DNA of 64,000 bases from Lachnospiraceae bacterium (GTDB lineage: Bacteria; Bacillota; Clostridia; Lachnospirales; Lachnospiraceae), in contig JAKSPD010000002.1 of NCBI GenBank assembly GCA_024405115.1, positions 62,001-126,000 of the forward strand, read 5' to 3'. Below the pieces are notes generated by a model, which saw only the letters and a program-made list of their open reading frames with translations, ran no database searches and was not told the origin of the DNA. This document shows, piece after piece, positions 24,999 to 33,468 of the stretch. Both the position numbers and the translations under genes were made by a program. How positions within the stretch are numbered: the first letter of the stretch is position 1; each line of letters opens with the position of its first letter.

Positions 24999-26261
24999 TC
25001 AGTGAAATCTCTTTCTTATGCTACCTGCCATGTAAAGTGATCCGAAAGCAATCACGGGCCTTCCTTTTGAACGGGCACAACTTATGCCTTCATCAGTATC
25101 ATCGAAAGCCTCAGCCTTAAATCCTTTTTTTATAATCGTTTCTGCAAGTTCAGATGCCGGAAGGGCACGCTCGCTCTCCGGTGTAAGTGTGACAAACTCA
25201 GCCGCATACGGAGAAATAATGTCAAGAGTCCTGCTGTAATCCTTATCGCCAAGCATTCCAATGAGGAATGTGACCTTTGTATCAGGCAGATATTCAGAAA
25301 CTGCATCCGCCATTGCTTCAGCGCACTGCGGATTATGTCCTCCATCCAGAATAAAGACAGGATCTTCCGCAAGAAGTTCAAACCTGGCGGGCCACTTAGC
25401 TGAAGAAAGACCCTCTCTGACAGCACTTAACGGTATTTTCCATTCTTTGTCGCGAAGTGACTCGATAATTTTCAGGACCACTTTTGCATTCTGAAGCTGA
25501 TGTCTTCCTAAAAGTGAAAGCGTATACTCTTCACCTTCTGCCATGAATACCTGACCCTTAAGTGAAGATGAAACAGGCTTAAGATCAACATCCCTTGCAT
25601 AATAGAGCCTGTCACCCTTTTCTTCCGTGATTTTTTCAATCACACTGCATACTGAGGGCACATTGTCATAGAGTACGACAGCAGAACCGGGTTTTATGAT
25701 ACCACCTTTTGTTTTTGCTATTTCCTCAACGGTGTTTCCAAGGAACTGGGTGTGGTCAAGACCTATGTTGCAGATGACTGCCGCCTCAGGCGGATCAATT
25801 ACATTTGTTGAATCAAATTCTCCTCCCATGCCCACTTCAAGAACGACTATGTCACATTTCTGTTCGGCAAACCATAGCATTCCTATTGCCGTAACAAGTT
25901 CGAAATGCCTGGGATGGTCATCCATGCTGTCAGCAGCATCCGCAACTATTCCTGTTATCCTTGCAAGGTCATCGTCCGGAATCTCCTCACAGTTTACCTG
26001 AATACGCTCATTGAAGCGCTCAATGAATGGACTGGGAAACATACCGGTCTTATACCCTGCATGCCTTAAGACTGATTCAGTCATCGCACAGGTGGATCCC
26101 TTTCCGTTTGTTCCAGCAATGTGTACGAACTTCAGTTTCTTCTGAGGGTCTCCAAGCAGATGAAGCAGGTCCTTTGTTCTCGAAAGTCCCAGCTTCCATA
26201 CAGCCCAGTGACAGTCATTAAGATACTCTATTGCTTTTTCCGCAGTTTCAAATCTTTTCAT
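24999..26261 (-). CDS. folC: Folylpolyglutamate synthase/dihydrofolate synthase
   Basis: This 420-residue Mur-ligase-type enzyme adds glutamate to folates. The ATP site is AGTNGKGSTCAM (residues about 49-60), preceded by a folate-loop region. FPSPFIERFNERIQ and the catalytic DSTNVIDPPEAAVICNIGLDHTQFLG segment are typical, as is LDGGHNPQCAEA in the C-terminal domain. Length is normal. It overlaps the end of folT by 14 bases, which supports both assignments. Confidence 0.93.
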   Translation of the reverse strand: MKRFETAEKAIEYLNDCHWAVWKLGLSRTKDLLHLLGDPQKKLKFVHIAGTNGKGSTCAMTESVLRHAGYKTGMFPSPFIERFNERIQVNCEEIPDDDLARITGIVADAADSMDDHPRHFELVTAIGMLWFAEQKCDIVVLEVGMGGEFDSTNVIDPPEAAVICNIGLDHTQFLGNTVEEIAKTKGGIIKPGSAVVLYDNVPSVCSVIEKITEEKGDRLYYARDVDLKPVSSSLKGQVFMAEGEEYTLSLLGRHQLQNAKVVLKIIESLRDKEWKIPLSAVREGLSSAKWPARFELLAEDPVFILDGGHNPQCAEAMADAVSEYLPDTKVTFLIGMLGDKDYSRTLDIISPYAAEFVTLTPESERALPASELAETIIKKGFKAEAFDDTDEGISCARSKGRPVIAFGSLYMAGSIRKRFH

Positions 26262-26784
26262 TTTTTCTCCCGTTCCCGGTAAACCTGGAAAGTTTAATAA
26301 GAATCTTCGGGGTAAATATTCCGAATACCACGGACTTTATGATACAGATCAGAAGACGTATTCCTACTTTCCCCCATACATAAGGCACTGAATAGTATCC
26401 GAACACCTTCGAATCAACATATATTGCCAACGTGTTAAAAATAAAAATGATAAGCTCCGCAAAAAGTATTATCATGCGAAGTTCTCTGTCTGAATTTGAA
26501 AACTCATGTTTTTTTGCATACATTCCCGCAGCAAGTCCGGCCACGATATAAGGCAGGATCCACAGTGCCGTTGTCGGAGAAAATCCATATCTCAGTATCT
26601 GATATATGAATGTTCCTATTCCGCCCACAAGCACACCGTCTACCGGTCCGAACATGAGCGCGGCAAATATTACCGGAAGACTTTCAAAAGTGATCTTCAA
26701 TGTTCCCAGATCAAGGGCAATGTATCCCAGGACCGCGCAAACAGCAGAAAGCATGGCATCGGTAGCCATTTTTTTAGTACTCAT
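26248..26784 (-). CDS. folT: Folate ECF transporter S component
   Basis: This protein of about 178 residues has six membrane helices and the S-component signature ITFESLPVIFAALMFGPVDGVLVGGIGTFIYQIL, a FolT-type sequence. It captures folate or 5-formyl-THF and docks to the common ECF module. The start at 26784 (MSTKKMA) is supported by AAAGGAGG; the longer frame is rejected. Overlap with folC strongly supports folate as ligand. No THF riboswitch-like sequence is present in the short leader. Confidence 0.88.
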   Translation of the reverse strand: MSTKKMATDAMLSAVCAVLGYIALDLGTLKITFESLPVIFAALMFGPVDGVLVGGIGTFIYQILRYGFSPTTALWILPYIVAGLAAGMYAKKHEFSNSDRELRMIILFAELIIFIFNTLAIYVDSKVFGYYSVPYVWGKVGIRLLICIIKSVVFGIFTPKILIKLSRFTGNGRKNEKI

Positions 26785-26823
26785 TAACGCGCCTCCTTTC
26801 AAACCCCATACTTTTACAAATAT

Positions 26824-26852
26824 ATTGTAACACTTATGAAAGTAACCCTCAA
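26824..26852 (-). promoter_or_regulatory. folT promoter
   Basis: TTGAGG (26847-26852) and TACAAT (26824-26829) on the minus strand are 17 bases apart, just beyond the tRNA-Val terminator. Confidence 0.6.
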
Positions 26853-26861
26853 GTTCTTTCA

Positions 26862-26893
26862 AATTGAAAGGGGGACGCCTTTAAACGTCCCCC
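26862..26893 (-). terminator. tRNA-Val terminator
   Basis: GGGGGACG/CGTCCCCC stem (26870-26877 with 26886-26893) followed by a T-rich tail on the minus strand. Confidence 0.65.
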
Positions 26894-26901
26894 TTCATCA
26901 G

Positions 26902-26974
26902 TGCGGTCTACCGGACTCGAACCGACGACCTCTTGCGTGTGAAGCAAGCGCTCTCCCAGCTGAGCTAAGACCGC
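26902..26974 (-). tRNA. tRNA-Val (anticodon CAC)
   Basis: The 73-base cloverleaf has acceptor GCGGTCT/AGACCGC, D arm GCTC/GAGC, anticodon stem CTTGC/GCAAG around loop TTCACAC, and T loop TTCGAGT. The CAC anticodon reads GUG. CCA is not encoded. It is a single-gene unit between DUF1015 and folT. Confidence 0.95.
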
Positions 26975-26988
26975 ATCAATGCCTTAAA

Positions 26989-26994
26989 AGTATA
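26989..26994 (-). promoter_or_regulatory. Candidate -10 of tRNA-Val
   Basis: TATACT on the minus strand, 14 bases upstream of the mature tRNA end. The -35 region is weak. Confidence 0.4.
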
Positions 26995-27023
26995 ACACAA
27001 TTCAGGAAATAATACAGCACTTT

Positions 27024-28406
27024 TTAAATTTCATGAATGAACAGTCCCGAACGGAGCTTAGGTTCAAACCACGTTGACTTTGGTGGCATAAGAAGACCTG
27101 CATCCGCAACTTTGAACAGTTCATCCATGGATGTAGGATTCATGGCAAATGAAACTGCACAGTTTCCATCAGCAGTCAGGCTGTCCACTTCATCCTTAAG
27201 GGGAAGTAATCCCCTTATACCTCCAACAAACTTTATTCTTTTGTCAGTCCTCGGGTCACCAATTCCAAGGATGGGATCAAGCAAAGTATCCTGAAGTATG
27301 GAAACATCAAGACTCTTTACGGGATCATCCTTTACAGATGACGCATACGAAGGATCTACCGTAAGCATGTAGTATTCACCGCAAAGGTACATTCCCACCC
27401 TGTTCTTCGAAGACGGCCTCATTATTTCAGGATCACCGCACTTTCCTATCTTTTCAACACTGAAAGGTGTCTCATTTTCAATTTTCGCGATAAACTCACT
27501 GGCCGAAAGACCGTTCAGATCCTTTACTATCCTGTTATAATCAAGGATCTTCAGTTCTGAATCAGGGAAAAGTACGGAAAGGAAGTACTCTGACTCAATC
27601 TTATCATCATCAAAGGTATTTTTACTGTCTGACCACCCGGAAAGTGCCTTAACGGTCCTCCCCGCCATAATGTCGTTCCTGTCATCTCCAGAAGTAAGCT
27701 CGCATATACCCGGGGCAGAATTATTCTTTCTTCTCTTCTGCGATACCTTTACGGCAGACGCCGCCCTGTGGTGTCCGTCGGCTATGTATGTGAACTCGAC
27801 AAACTCAAAATAACCCTCAAGCATCTTTACGAGTGGCGGATAATCCATCCTCCATACCCTCTGTCTGATTCCTTCTTCAGACGTAAAATCAAACATGGGC
27901 TTTGTCACTTTTGTGTCATTTACAATCTGGTTTATGGCCGGGTTTCCATGGTATGCAAGGAAAATCGGACCTGTCTGCGCGCTCAGGGTGTCAACATGAC
28001 TGATACGGTCTGCCTCTTTTTCAGCCACAGTGTTCTCATGCTTCCTGCAGAAACCGTTTTCATAATCAGATACTGCTGTTACTCCCACTATTCCTGTCTG
28101 GGTACGTCCGTCCATAGTAAGCTCATACACATAATACGAAGGACGCAGTTCAGTTATTAATGCACCTTCTGCTTTCCAGCGTTCATACTCTTCCTTAGCT
28201 TTCGCATAAACCTCGTGGGCATACATGTCATGCTCAGGCTCAAAATATGTTTCTGGACGGTCAATGTTCAGAAAACTCCAGGGCTTTCCTTCAACAGCCT
28301 TTCTGGCTTCCTCCCTTGTATAAACATCGTAGGGAAGTGAAGCAATCAGCTTTGCGAATTCATTATCTTTAGGGCGTACCGCCTTAAAAGGTTTAACTGT
28401 ACTCAT
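27024..28406 (-). CDS. DUF1015 family protein
   Basis: This 460-residue soluble protein has the family features: the N-terminal VKPFKAVRP, ASLPYDVYTREEA, the central YIADGHHRAASA and a C-terminal ILDPILGIGDPRTDKRIKFVGG. Molecular function is unknown; the DGHHR motif resembles ParB/Srx-type phosphoryl-transfer folds. It is encoded 13 bases after serA, an arrangement I recall as recurrent in clostridia, suggesting a role linked to serine metabolism. Confidence 0.85.
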   Translation of the reverse strand: MSTVKPFKAVRPKDNEFAKLIASLPYDVYTREEARKAVEGKPWSFLNIDRPETYFEPEHDMYAHEVYAKAKEEYERWKAEGALITELRPSYYVYELTMDGRTQTGIVGVTAVSDYENGFCRKHENTVAEKEADRISHVDTLSAQTGPIFLAYHGNPAINQIVNDTKVTKPMFDFTSEEGIRQRVWRMDYPPLVKMLEGYFEFVEFTYIADGHHRAASAVKVSQKRRKNNSAPGICELTSGDDRNDIMAGRTVKALSGWSDSKNTFDDDKIESEYFLSVLFPDSELKILDYNRIVKDLNGLSASEFIAKIENETPFSVEKIGKCGDPEIMRPSSKNRVGMYLCGEYYMLTVDPSYASSVKDDPVKSLDVSILQDTLLDPILGIGDPRTDKRIKFVGGIRGLLPLKDEVDSLTADGNCAVSFAMNPTSMDELFKVADAGLLMPPKSTWFEPKLRSGLFIHEI

Positions 28407-28419
28407 TCCATCTCCAAAA

Positions 28420-29586
28420 TTACTGAATGTGGCGGACCATTATGACGCCGTCAATTTTCTTAAGCTCGTCACAGATTGAATCAGGCACTGAATCATTGAA
28501 ATCCAGGATAGTGTATGCAACCTGTTCCTTTGCCTTATTGACAAGGTTCTCGATATTAAGTCCCTTTGAAGCCGCGATCTCCGTTATCTGTCCAAGCATA
28601 CCGATCTTATTCTCATGAAGGACCGTGATACGGTCACCGTCTGCTCTTGCAAACGAAACATCGGGGAAATTGACTGAATTGGAAATATTGCCGTTCTCAA
28701 GGTAGTCTCTTGTCTGACGGACTGCCATGACTGCACAGTTTTCCTCCGCCTCGGGAGAGCCTGATGCAAGATGGGGAGTACATACAACATTTTCCATCTT
28801 CATCTCACGCTCCGTCGGGAAATCAGTGGCAAAAGCAGCTATCTTTCCCGCCTCAAGTGCGTCACAGACGGCATCATTGTCTACGATGGGACCGCGTGCG
28901 TAATTGAGAAGATATACGCCGTCCTTCATCGACGCGATAGCCTCACATCCGATCATACCGCGTGTTTCATCGTTAAGAGGCGTATGTACTGTAATAAAGT
29001 CGCATTCCGAATAGATCTCATCAAGCTTTTCCACAATGCGTACGTCCTCTTTGAGTTCAAGTACGCGAAGATGCGTAAGATACGGGTCATATCCGATCAC
29101 TTCCATTCCGAGGCTGCGGCAGGCATGCGCCACTCTGGAACCTACCTGTCCAAGACCGATGACACCTATCTTCTTACCCATGATCTCGGGTCCGCAGAAT
29201 TTTTCCTTGCCTTTTTCAACAAGTCCGCCGTACTTGCTTTCCTCACCGGGAAGCTCCTTAACCCACTTTGATGCCTTTTCAACATTACGGCATGCCATAA
29301 TCATTCCGCATACAACAAGCTCCTTGACAGCGTTCGCATTTCCTCCGGGAGTGTTGAAAACACAGATGCCCGATGCTGTGCATCTTTCGACGGGAATGTT
29401 GTTGAAGCCGGCTCCCACTCTTGCTATTGCCTTTAATGAGGGTCCGAACTGCATATCAAGCAGAAGATCCGAACGCACCATGATGGCATCGGGATCCTCC
29501 ATCTGAGGAGCTACCGAATATTTAGAGGGATCAAGCTTTCTAAGCCCTGCCTCCGAGATCTTATTGTATGTGAGTATATTAAACAT
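28420..29586 (-). CDS. serA: D-3-phosphoglycerate dehydrogenase
   Basis: This protein of about 388 residues catalyses the first step of serine synthesis. The NAD motif is GLGQVGSRVAHAC, with catalytic Arg in NYARGPIV, Glu in TDFPTE and His in TPHLASGS. A C-terminal ACT domain (about 320-388) fits serine feedback control. The start at 29586 (MFNIL) has AAAGGTG 8 bases upstream; an in-frame GTG nine bases earlier is less likely. It follows serC by about 5 bases. Confidence 0.94.
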   Translation of the reverse strand: MFNILTYNKISEAGLRKLDPSKYSVAPQMEDPDAIMVRSDLLLDMQFGPSLKAIARVGAGFNNIPVERCTASGICVFNTPGGNANAVKELVVCGMIMACRNVEKASKWVKELPGEESKYGGLVEKGKEKFCGPEIMGKKIGVIGLGQVGSRVAHACRSLGMEVIGYDPYLTHLRVLELKEDVRIVEKLDEIYSECDFITVHTPLNDETRGMIGCEAIASMKDGVYLLNYARGPIVDNDAVCDALEAGKIAAFATDFPTEREMKMENVVCTPHLASGSPEAEENCAVMAVRQTRDYLENGNISNSVNFPDVSFARADGDRITVLHENKIGMLGQITEIAASKGLNIENLVNKAKEQVAYTILDFNDSVPDSICDELKKIDGVIMVRHIQ

Positions 29587-29591
29587 ATGTA

Positions 29592-30674
29592 TCACCTTTC
29601 TCTTTTTTCAAATTCTTCCATAAATCCTATGAGATCCTCAACAGCCCTGTAAGGAACAGCATTGTAAAGCGAGGCTCTCATTCCGCCAACCACTCTGTGA
29701 CCCTTAAGGTTCTCAAATCCGGCTGCCTTTGATGCCGCAATAAATTTGGCATCAAGCTCTTTATTACCGGTAATAAAGGGTATGTTCATAAGTGACCTTG
29801 AGTTTTTCTCAACAGTTCCCTTAAACATTTCGCTCTGATCAAGGAAGCTGTATAAAAGCGACGATTTCTTTTCATTTTCTGCCTTCATGACAGAAAGTCC
29901 GCCTTTTGCCTTCAGCCATTTGAAGACAAGTCCGCAGATATATATTGCCCAGCAGTTAGGTGTGTTAAAAAGCGAATCGGCATCTGCCTGTGTCTTCCAC
30001 TTAAGCATCGTAGGAACAAAAGCCGGAACATCGTCACGGATCAGGTCCTCACGAATTATTGATACCACAAGACCTGCAGGCCCGGCATTTTTCTGAACGC
30101 CGGCATAAATCACGCCGTACTCGTTTACCGGTATCGGCTCTGAAAGGAACATTGAGCTTACGTCAGCCACAAGAGTCTTTCCCTTGGTATCCGGAAGCTT
30201 TGGATATTTTGTACCGAAGATCGTATTGTTCTGGCAGATGTATACATAATCGGCATCCTCATCTATCGGAAGATCCGAGCAGTCAGGAATATACGAAAAA
30301 TTCCGGTCGGCCGATGAAGCCACGCGGTTTACCGTAAGATACTTTTCGGCTTCCTCGGCAGCTTTTTTCGCCCACTGACCGGTAACTATATAATCGGCTT
30401 TTCCGTTCCTTACCAGATTCATGGGAACTGCGGAAAACTGCTGCCAGCCGCCGCCCTGAAGGAAAAGGACCTTATAGTTCTCAGGTATCCCCATAAGCTC
30501 ACGAAGATCCGATTCCGCAGTATGCAGTATTTCTTCAAATTCGGGGGTCCTGTGGCTCATTTCCATGACGCCCATTCCGGTTCCTTTGTAATCAAGCATA
30601 TCTGCAGCCGCTTCGCGGAGGACCTCCTCCGGAAGGCAGGCGGGGCCTGCAGAAAAATTGTAAACTCTTGACAT
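29592..30674 (-). CDS. serC: Phosphoserine aminotransferase
   Basis: This 360-residue PLP enzyme converts 3-phosphohydroxypyruvate and glutamate to phosphoserine. It begins RVYNFSAGPACLP, has EMSHRTPEF, and places the PLP Lys in YAGVQKNAGPAG. RVVGGMRASLYNAV near the C-terminus is characteristic. Order serC then serA gives steps two and one of the same pathway. It overlaps nothing and follows nnrD by one base. Confidence 0.96.
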   Translation of the reverse strand: MSRVYNFSAGPACLPEEVLREAAADMLDYKGTGMGVMEMSHRTPEFEEILHTAESDLRELMGIPENYKVLFLQGGGWQQFSAVPMNLVRNGKADYIVTGQWAKKAAEEAEKYLTVNRVASSADRNFSYIPDCSDLPIDEDADYVYICQNNTIFGTKYPKLPDTKGKTLVADVSSMFLSEPIPVNEYGVIYAGVQKNAGPAGLVVSIIREDLIRDDVPAFVPTMLKWKTQADADSLFNTPNCWAIYICGLVFKWLKAKGGLSVMKAENEKKSSLLYSFLDQSEMFKGTVEKNSRSLMNIPFITGNKELDAKFIAASKAAGFENLKGHRVVGGMRASLYNAVPYRAVEDLIGFMEEFEKRER

Positions 30675-30675
30675 T

Positions 30676-31599
30676 TTAATCTCCTTTATGTCCTATGATG
30701 CCCGATACGGCATCCGCTATATCTCTTGCAAGCACGCTGTGTGCTCCTTTTACGGCTGCGGCAGCTTTCCCTGCTTTCCCGTGTATGTAATCTCCCAGTG
30801 CGGCACTTTCAAAAGCATCCGCGCGCACAACTGCATTTATTCCTGCGATAATACCTGTCAGCACATCTCCGGAGCCCGCTTTTGCCATTGCCGGATGACC
30901 GCTGTTATTCTCACAGATCCGTCCGTCCGGGGATGCCGCAAAGCTTATCGCATCCTTCAGAACGGTTACACACGAGTTTTCCTCAGAAAACAAAAGAGCC
31001 GTTTCAGAAGGCGAAGCTTTGATATCCTTTATGCTTTTACCTGTCAGACGGCTCATCTCTCCGACATGCGGAGTGATAACGATATTCGTTTCTTTCCCGG
31101 TATTTCTCCTTTTTTCGGAAAGTACCTTAAGCGGCAGCCGTCTGTCTGAAATTATGTTTAAACAGTCGGCATCGAGAAGCACCAGTTTCTTATCTGAAAG
31201 ATCGATCGAAAACAGATATCTGACTTTTTCGACAGCATTCTCACTTTTTGAGAGTCCGGGTCCGCAGATGATTCTGTCTGCCCAGGAAACAGCAGCCTTA
31301 AGATCTTCATTACACGAAACAACAGAGCCGGTCGGTACCGACTGAATAGATCGTGACTCTGAAGTGTACATTGCCTCGGGAAGAAGCGTCTGAAGGATCA
31401 CACGGTTCTCCTCCGGTCCGTAATAACACACCATTCCCATACCGCTTCGAAAGGCAGCATACCCTGAAAGGAATGCCGCTCCGGCCATGCCAAAAGAGCC
31501 CCCGATGATCAGGAGCCTTCCGTAATCGCCCTTTGAGGCATTAAGGTCTCTTTCCGTGAGCCTTTGTATGTACTTTTCATAAAAAACATCTGTGTACAT
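30676..31599 (-). CDS. nnrD: ADP-dependent NAD(P)H-hydrate dehydratase
   Basis: This 307-residue ribokinase-like repair enzyme dehydrates damaged NAD(P)H hydrates. It shows the family's GDYGRLLIIGGSFGMAGAAFLSGYAAFRSGMG, the segment ITPHVGEMSRLTG and the nucleotide-binding HPAMAKAGSGDVLTGIIAG. The usual N-terminal epimerase domain (NnrE) is absent, so this is the stand-alone dehydratase. It leads the serC-serA-DUF1015 transcription unit. The upstream ribosome site is weak. Confidence 0.88.
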   Translation of the reverse strand: MYTDVFYEKYIQRLTERDLNASKGDYGRLLIIGGSFGMAGAAFLSGYAAFRSGMGMVCYYGPEENRVILQTLLPEAMYTSESRSIQSVPTGSVVSCNEDLKAAVSWADRIICGPGLSKSENAVEKVRYLFSIDLSDKKLVLLDADCLNIISDRRLPLKVLSEKRRNTGKETNIVITPHVGEMSRLTGKSIKDIKASPSETALLFSEENSCVTVLKDAISFAASPDGRICENNSGHPAMAKAGSGDVLTGIIAGINAVVRADAFESAALGDYIHGKAGKAAAAVKGAHSVLARDIADAVSGIIGHKGD

Positions 31600-31610
31600 A
31601 TCATTCCGTA

Positions 31611-31625
31611 AAACAAACTTTGTTT
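31611..31625. promoter_or_regulatory. Palindrome upstream of nnrD
   Basis: AAACAAA-C-TTTGTTT is a perfect 7-bp dyad 11 bases upstream of the nnrD start; it could be an operator for the nnrD-serC-serA unit. Confidence 0.35.
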
Positions 31626-31663
31626 ATTCTACAATAAATACTCCGCTTTCGCAAGACAAAAAC

Positions 31664-31707
31664 TGAAAAAGCAGTGCAGCGGTCATGTTTCATACCGTCT
31701 GCACTGC
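31664..31707 (-). terminator. Terminator of the repeat lipoprotein gene
   Basis: A 12-bp stem with one bulged base (31671-31683 with 31694-31707) is followed by TTTTT on the minus strand. Confidence 0.8.
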
Positions 31708-31734
31708 ATATCAGCTGAATACTATTTCATTTTT

Positions 31735-33255
31735 TCAATAGTCGTAGTCCCCGTAGTCACCCGGATCCGACCACTCGTTGTACTCATCGTCGCCCCAGCC
31801 ATAGTCATTGGCTTCATAGTAATCTTCATCATAATCCCAGCCGTAATCTCCGGGATCTGACCACTCATTATTATAGTCCTCTCCCCAGCCATAGTCATTG
31901 GCTTCATAGTAATCTTCATCATAATCCCAGCCGTAATCTCCGGGATCTGACCACTCATTATACTCATCGTAGCCCCAGCCGTAGTCGTTATTCTCCATAA
32001 CTTCTCCGGTATCGTCGTCTATTGAATAATGATCTCCGAATGCATAGAACTCGTCCTCATATCCGTTCCAGTACCAGATATCACCATCAGCGTCTGTCCA
32101 ATAATAAGCTGTACCGTAATCTCCGGGATCGCTCATGCCGGCTGCGCTTCCATCGGTCTTCTTTCCGCTGTTTTTGATCTCTTTGGTGACCTTCTTGGGA
32201 GCTGTGGAATAATTGGTCGGAACGGTCATGTTGTTGATCATGCTTGCTCCGATTGTGAAGCATTTCTCCGCATTTGTCTCGCACGCGATGGCCGCTGTAT
32301 AAATAACATAGCCTGTGGGGCCTACATACCTGACATCGATCATGCCCAGAAGATCGTCATCAAGGTTATAGCCCGCCCAGAGAGACTTTTCAAATACAGC
32401 TACGGCACTGCACTCCCAGCTGTTGCCGTTATCATAGAAGCCTGTTATCTCCAGGGTATTAAGACATCCCTTATAAAGATTTCCGGCAATAGTCTGTGTT
32501 ATATGCTCAAGTGTCTTCTTTGCTTCAGCATAGCCCACGCTCATTGCCTCATCGTAGCCCTTTATAGGAACGATCTGTACGGCAACATTACTGTTGTAAA
32601 CATAGGGGTCCTGCTCACCGTTAACGGCATTGAACGTAATATAATTGGGAATGTCAGTCTTCTCGACCGCACTCATCTTCTTTGCATACGGAATGACCAC
32701 CTCGGGATAATTCTTAAATGCGATTCTTTCCGTAAGGGGATCGTCCACATTCGGGAAAATATCGTTTTCGGCAGCCTTGAGCTTTTCATCCATTTCTGCC
32801 TGATGCTCCTTTGAAAGAACGATTTCTCCGTCAACGCGGTCTACACCGTTAAGGAAAAGAGCAACTTCTCCTTCTGCAGGATAGCAGATGTTCATTATAT
32901 CGCCGTCGGCAACCTTAACATTTTTGAAGCAGATGGTATCTCCGCCTCCAACTCCGAAATAAAGGTCTATATTACCCGATGCGGCGCCCAGTGCACGTGT
33001 AACGTCAACCTCTGTTTTATTCTCTGTTCTGAGAACCTCAATAAGATTGTCTCCCCTGTCATTATTTCCGGGAGCCGCTGCGTAAAGCTCGGTAAGATCG
33101 AAATCAAATCCGTTTCTTACAACTAATTTGCATAATGATTCAACGGTTTCCTGTGTGGTCTCTGATTCCGTGGTTTCGGGCTCATCTTCTCCGCAGCCTG
33201 TAAAAGCAAGGCACAGGCAAAAAACAAGAAGAAGGATGAGTGACTTGTTTTTCAT
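31735..33255 (-). CDS. Hypothetical lipoprotein with C-terminal Tyr/Asp/Gly/Trp repeats
   Basis: This protein of about 506 residues starts at 33255 (MKNKSLILL, GGAGGG upstream) and has a lipobox AFTGC and a Glu/Thr-rich linker. About 350 residues of unrecognised globular sequence follow. The last about 85 residues are 30-residue repeats of the type NDYGWGxDxYNEWSDPGDYG then WDYDEDYYEA: two full and one partial copy. A related SDPGDYG segment occurs once earlier. The tail is strongly acidic and aromatic. It is probably exposed on the cell surface. No function is assigned. Confidence 0.75.
   Translation of the reverse strand: MKNKSLILLLVFCLCLAFTGCGEDEPETTESETTQETVESLCKLVVRNGFDFDLTELYAAAPGNNDRGDNLIEVLRTENKTEVDVTRALGAASGNIDLYFGVGGGDTICFKNVKVADGDIMNICYPAEGEVALFLNGVDRVDGEIVLSKEHQAEMDEKLKAAENDIFPNVDDPLTERIAFKNYPEVVIPYAKKMSAVEKTDIPNYITFNAVNGEQDPYVYNSNVAVQIVPIKGYDEAMSVGYAEAKKTLEHITQTIAGNLYKGCLNTLEITGFYDNGNSWECSAVAVFEKSLWAGYNLDDDLLGMIDVRYVGPTGYVIYTAAIACETNAEKCFTIGASMINNMTVPTNYSTAPKKVTKEIKNSGKKTDGSAAGMSDPGDYGTAYYWTDADGDIWYWNGYEDEFYAFGDHYSIDDDTGEVMENNDYGWGYDEYNEWSDPGDYGWDYDEDYYEANDYGWGEDYNNEWSDPGDYGWDYDEDYYEANDYGWGDDEYNEWSDPGDYGDYDY
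31739..32004 (-). repeat. 90-bp in-frame tandem repeats in the lipoprotein gene
   Basis: Units of 90 bp (30 codons) are nearly identical at DNA level, including long shared stretches around the SDPGDYGWDYDEDYYEA codons. The similarity suggests recent duplication and copy-number variability. Confidence 0.75.
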
Positions 33256-33412
33256 AATGATGTCCCTCCGTTTGAAGTAGAAATATTCATTCGTAGTCAA
33301 TATACCATAAAAGCATTTGAAATACATCTGTTATTTAAAAATTGTTAAGTAGGTCATTTAGAAAACCCGTACGGCATTTACAGCCCGTCAGAGCATGCCG
33401 GGCATACAGACA

Positions 33413-33444
33413 AAAAAGTACCGCCCCCGTTAAAACGGGAGCGG
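33413..33444 (-). terminator. pckA terminator
   Basis: An 11-bp GC-rich stem (33421-33431 with 33434-33444, tiny loop, one G-U) precedes a T-tract on the minus strand. Confidence 0.8.
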
Positions 33445-33468
33445 CATCTGCATTTTAATTATTCAGGA

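Noticed and set aside
26785..26870. Possible THF riboswitch upstream of folT
   Set aside because: The leader is short, starts at a clear promoter and lacks the riboswitch core sequences.
31722..31967. Minus-strand frame of Met/Ile/Thr-rich repeats
   Set aside because: It is a shifted-frame reading of the 90-bp lipoprotein repeats.
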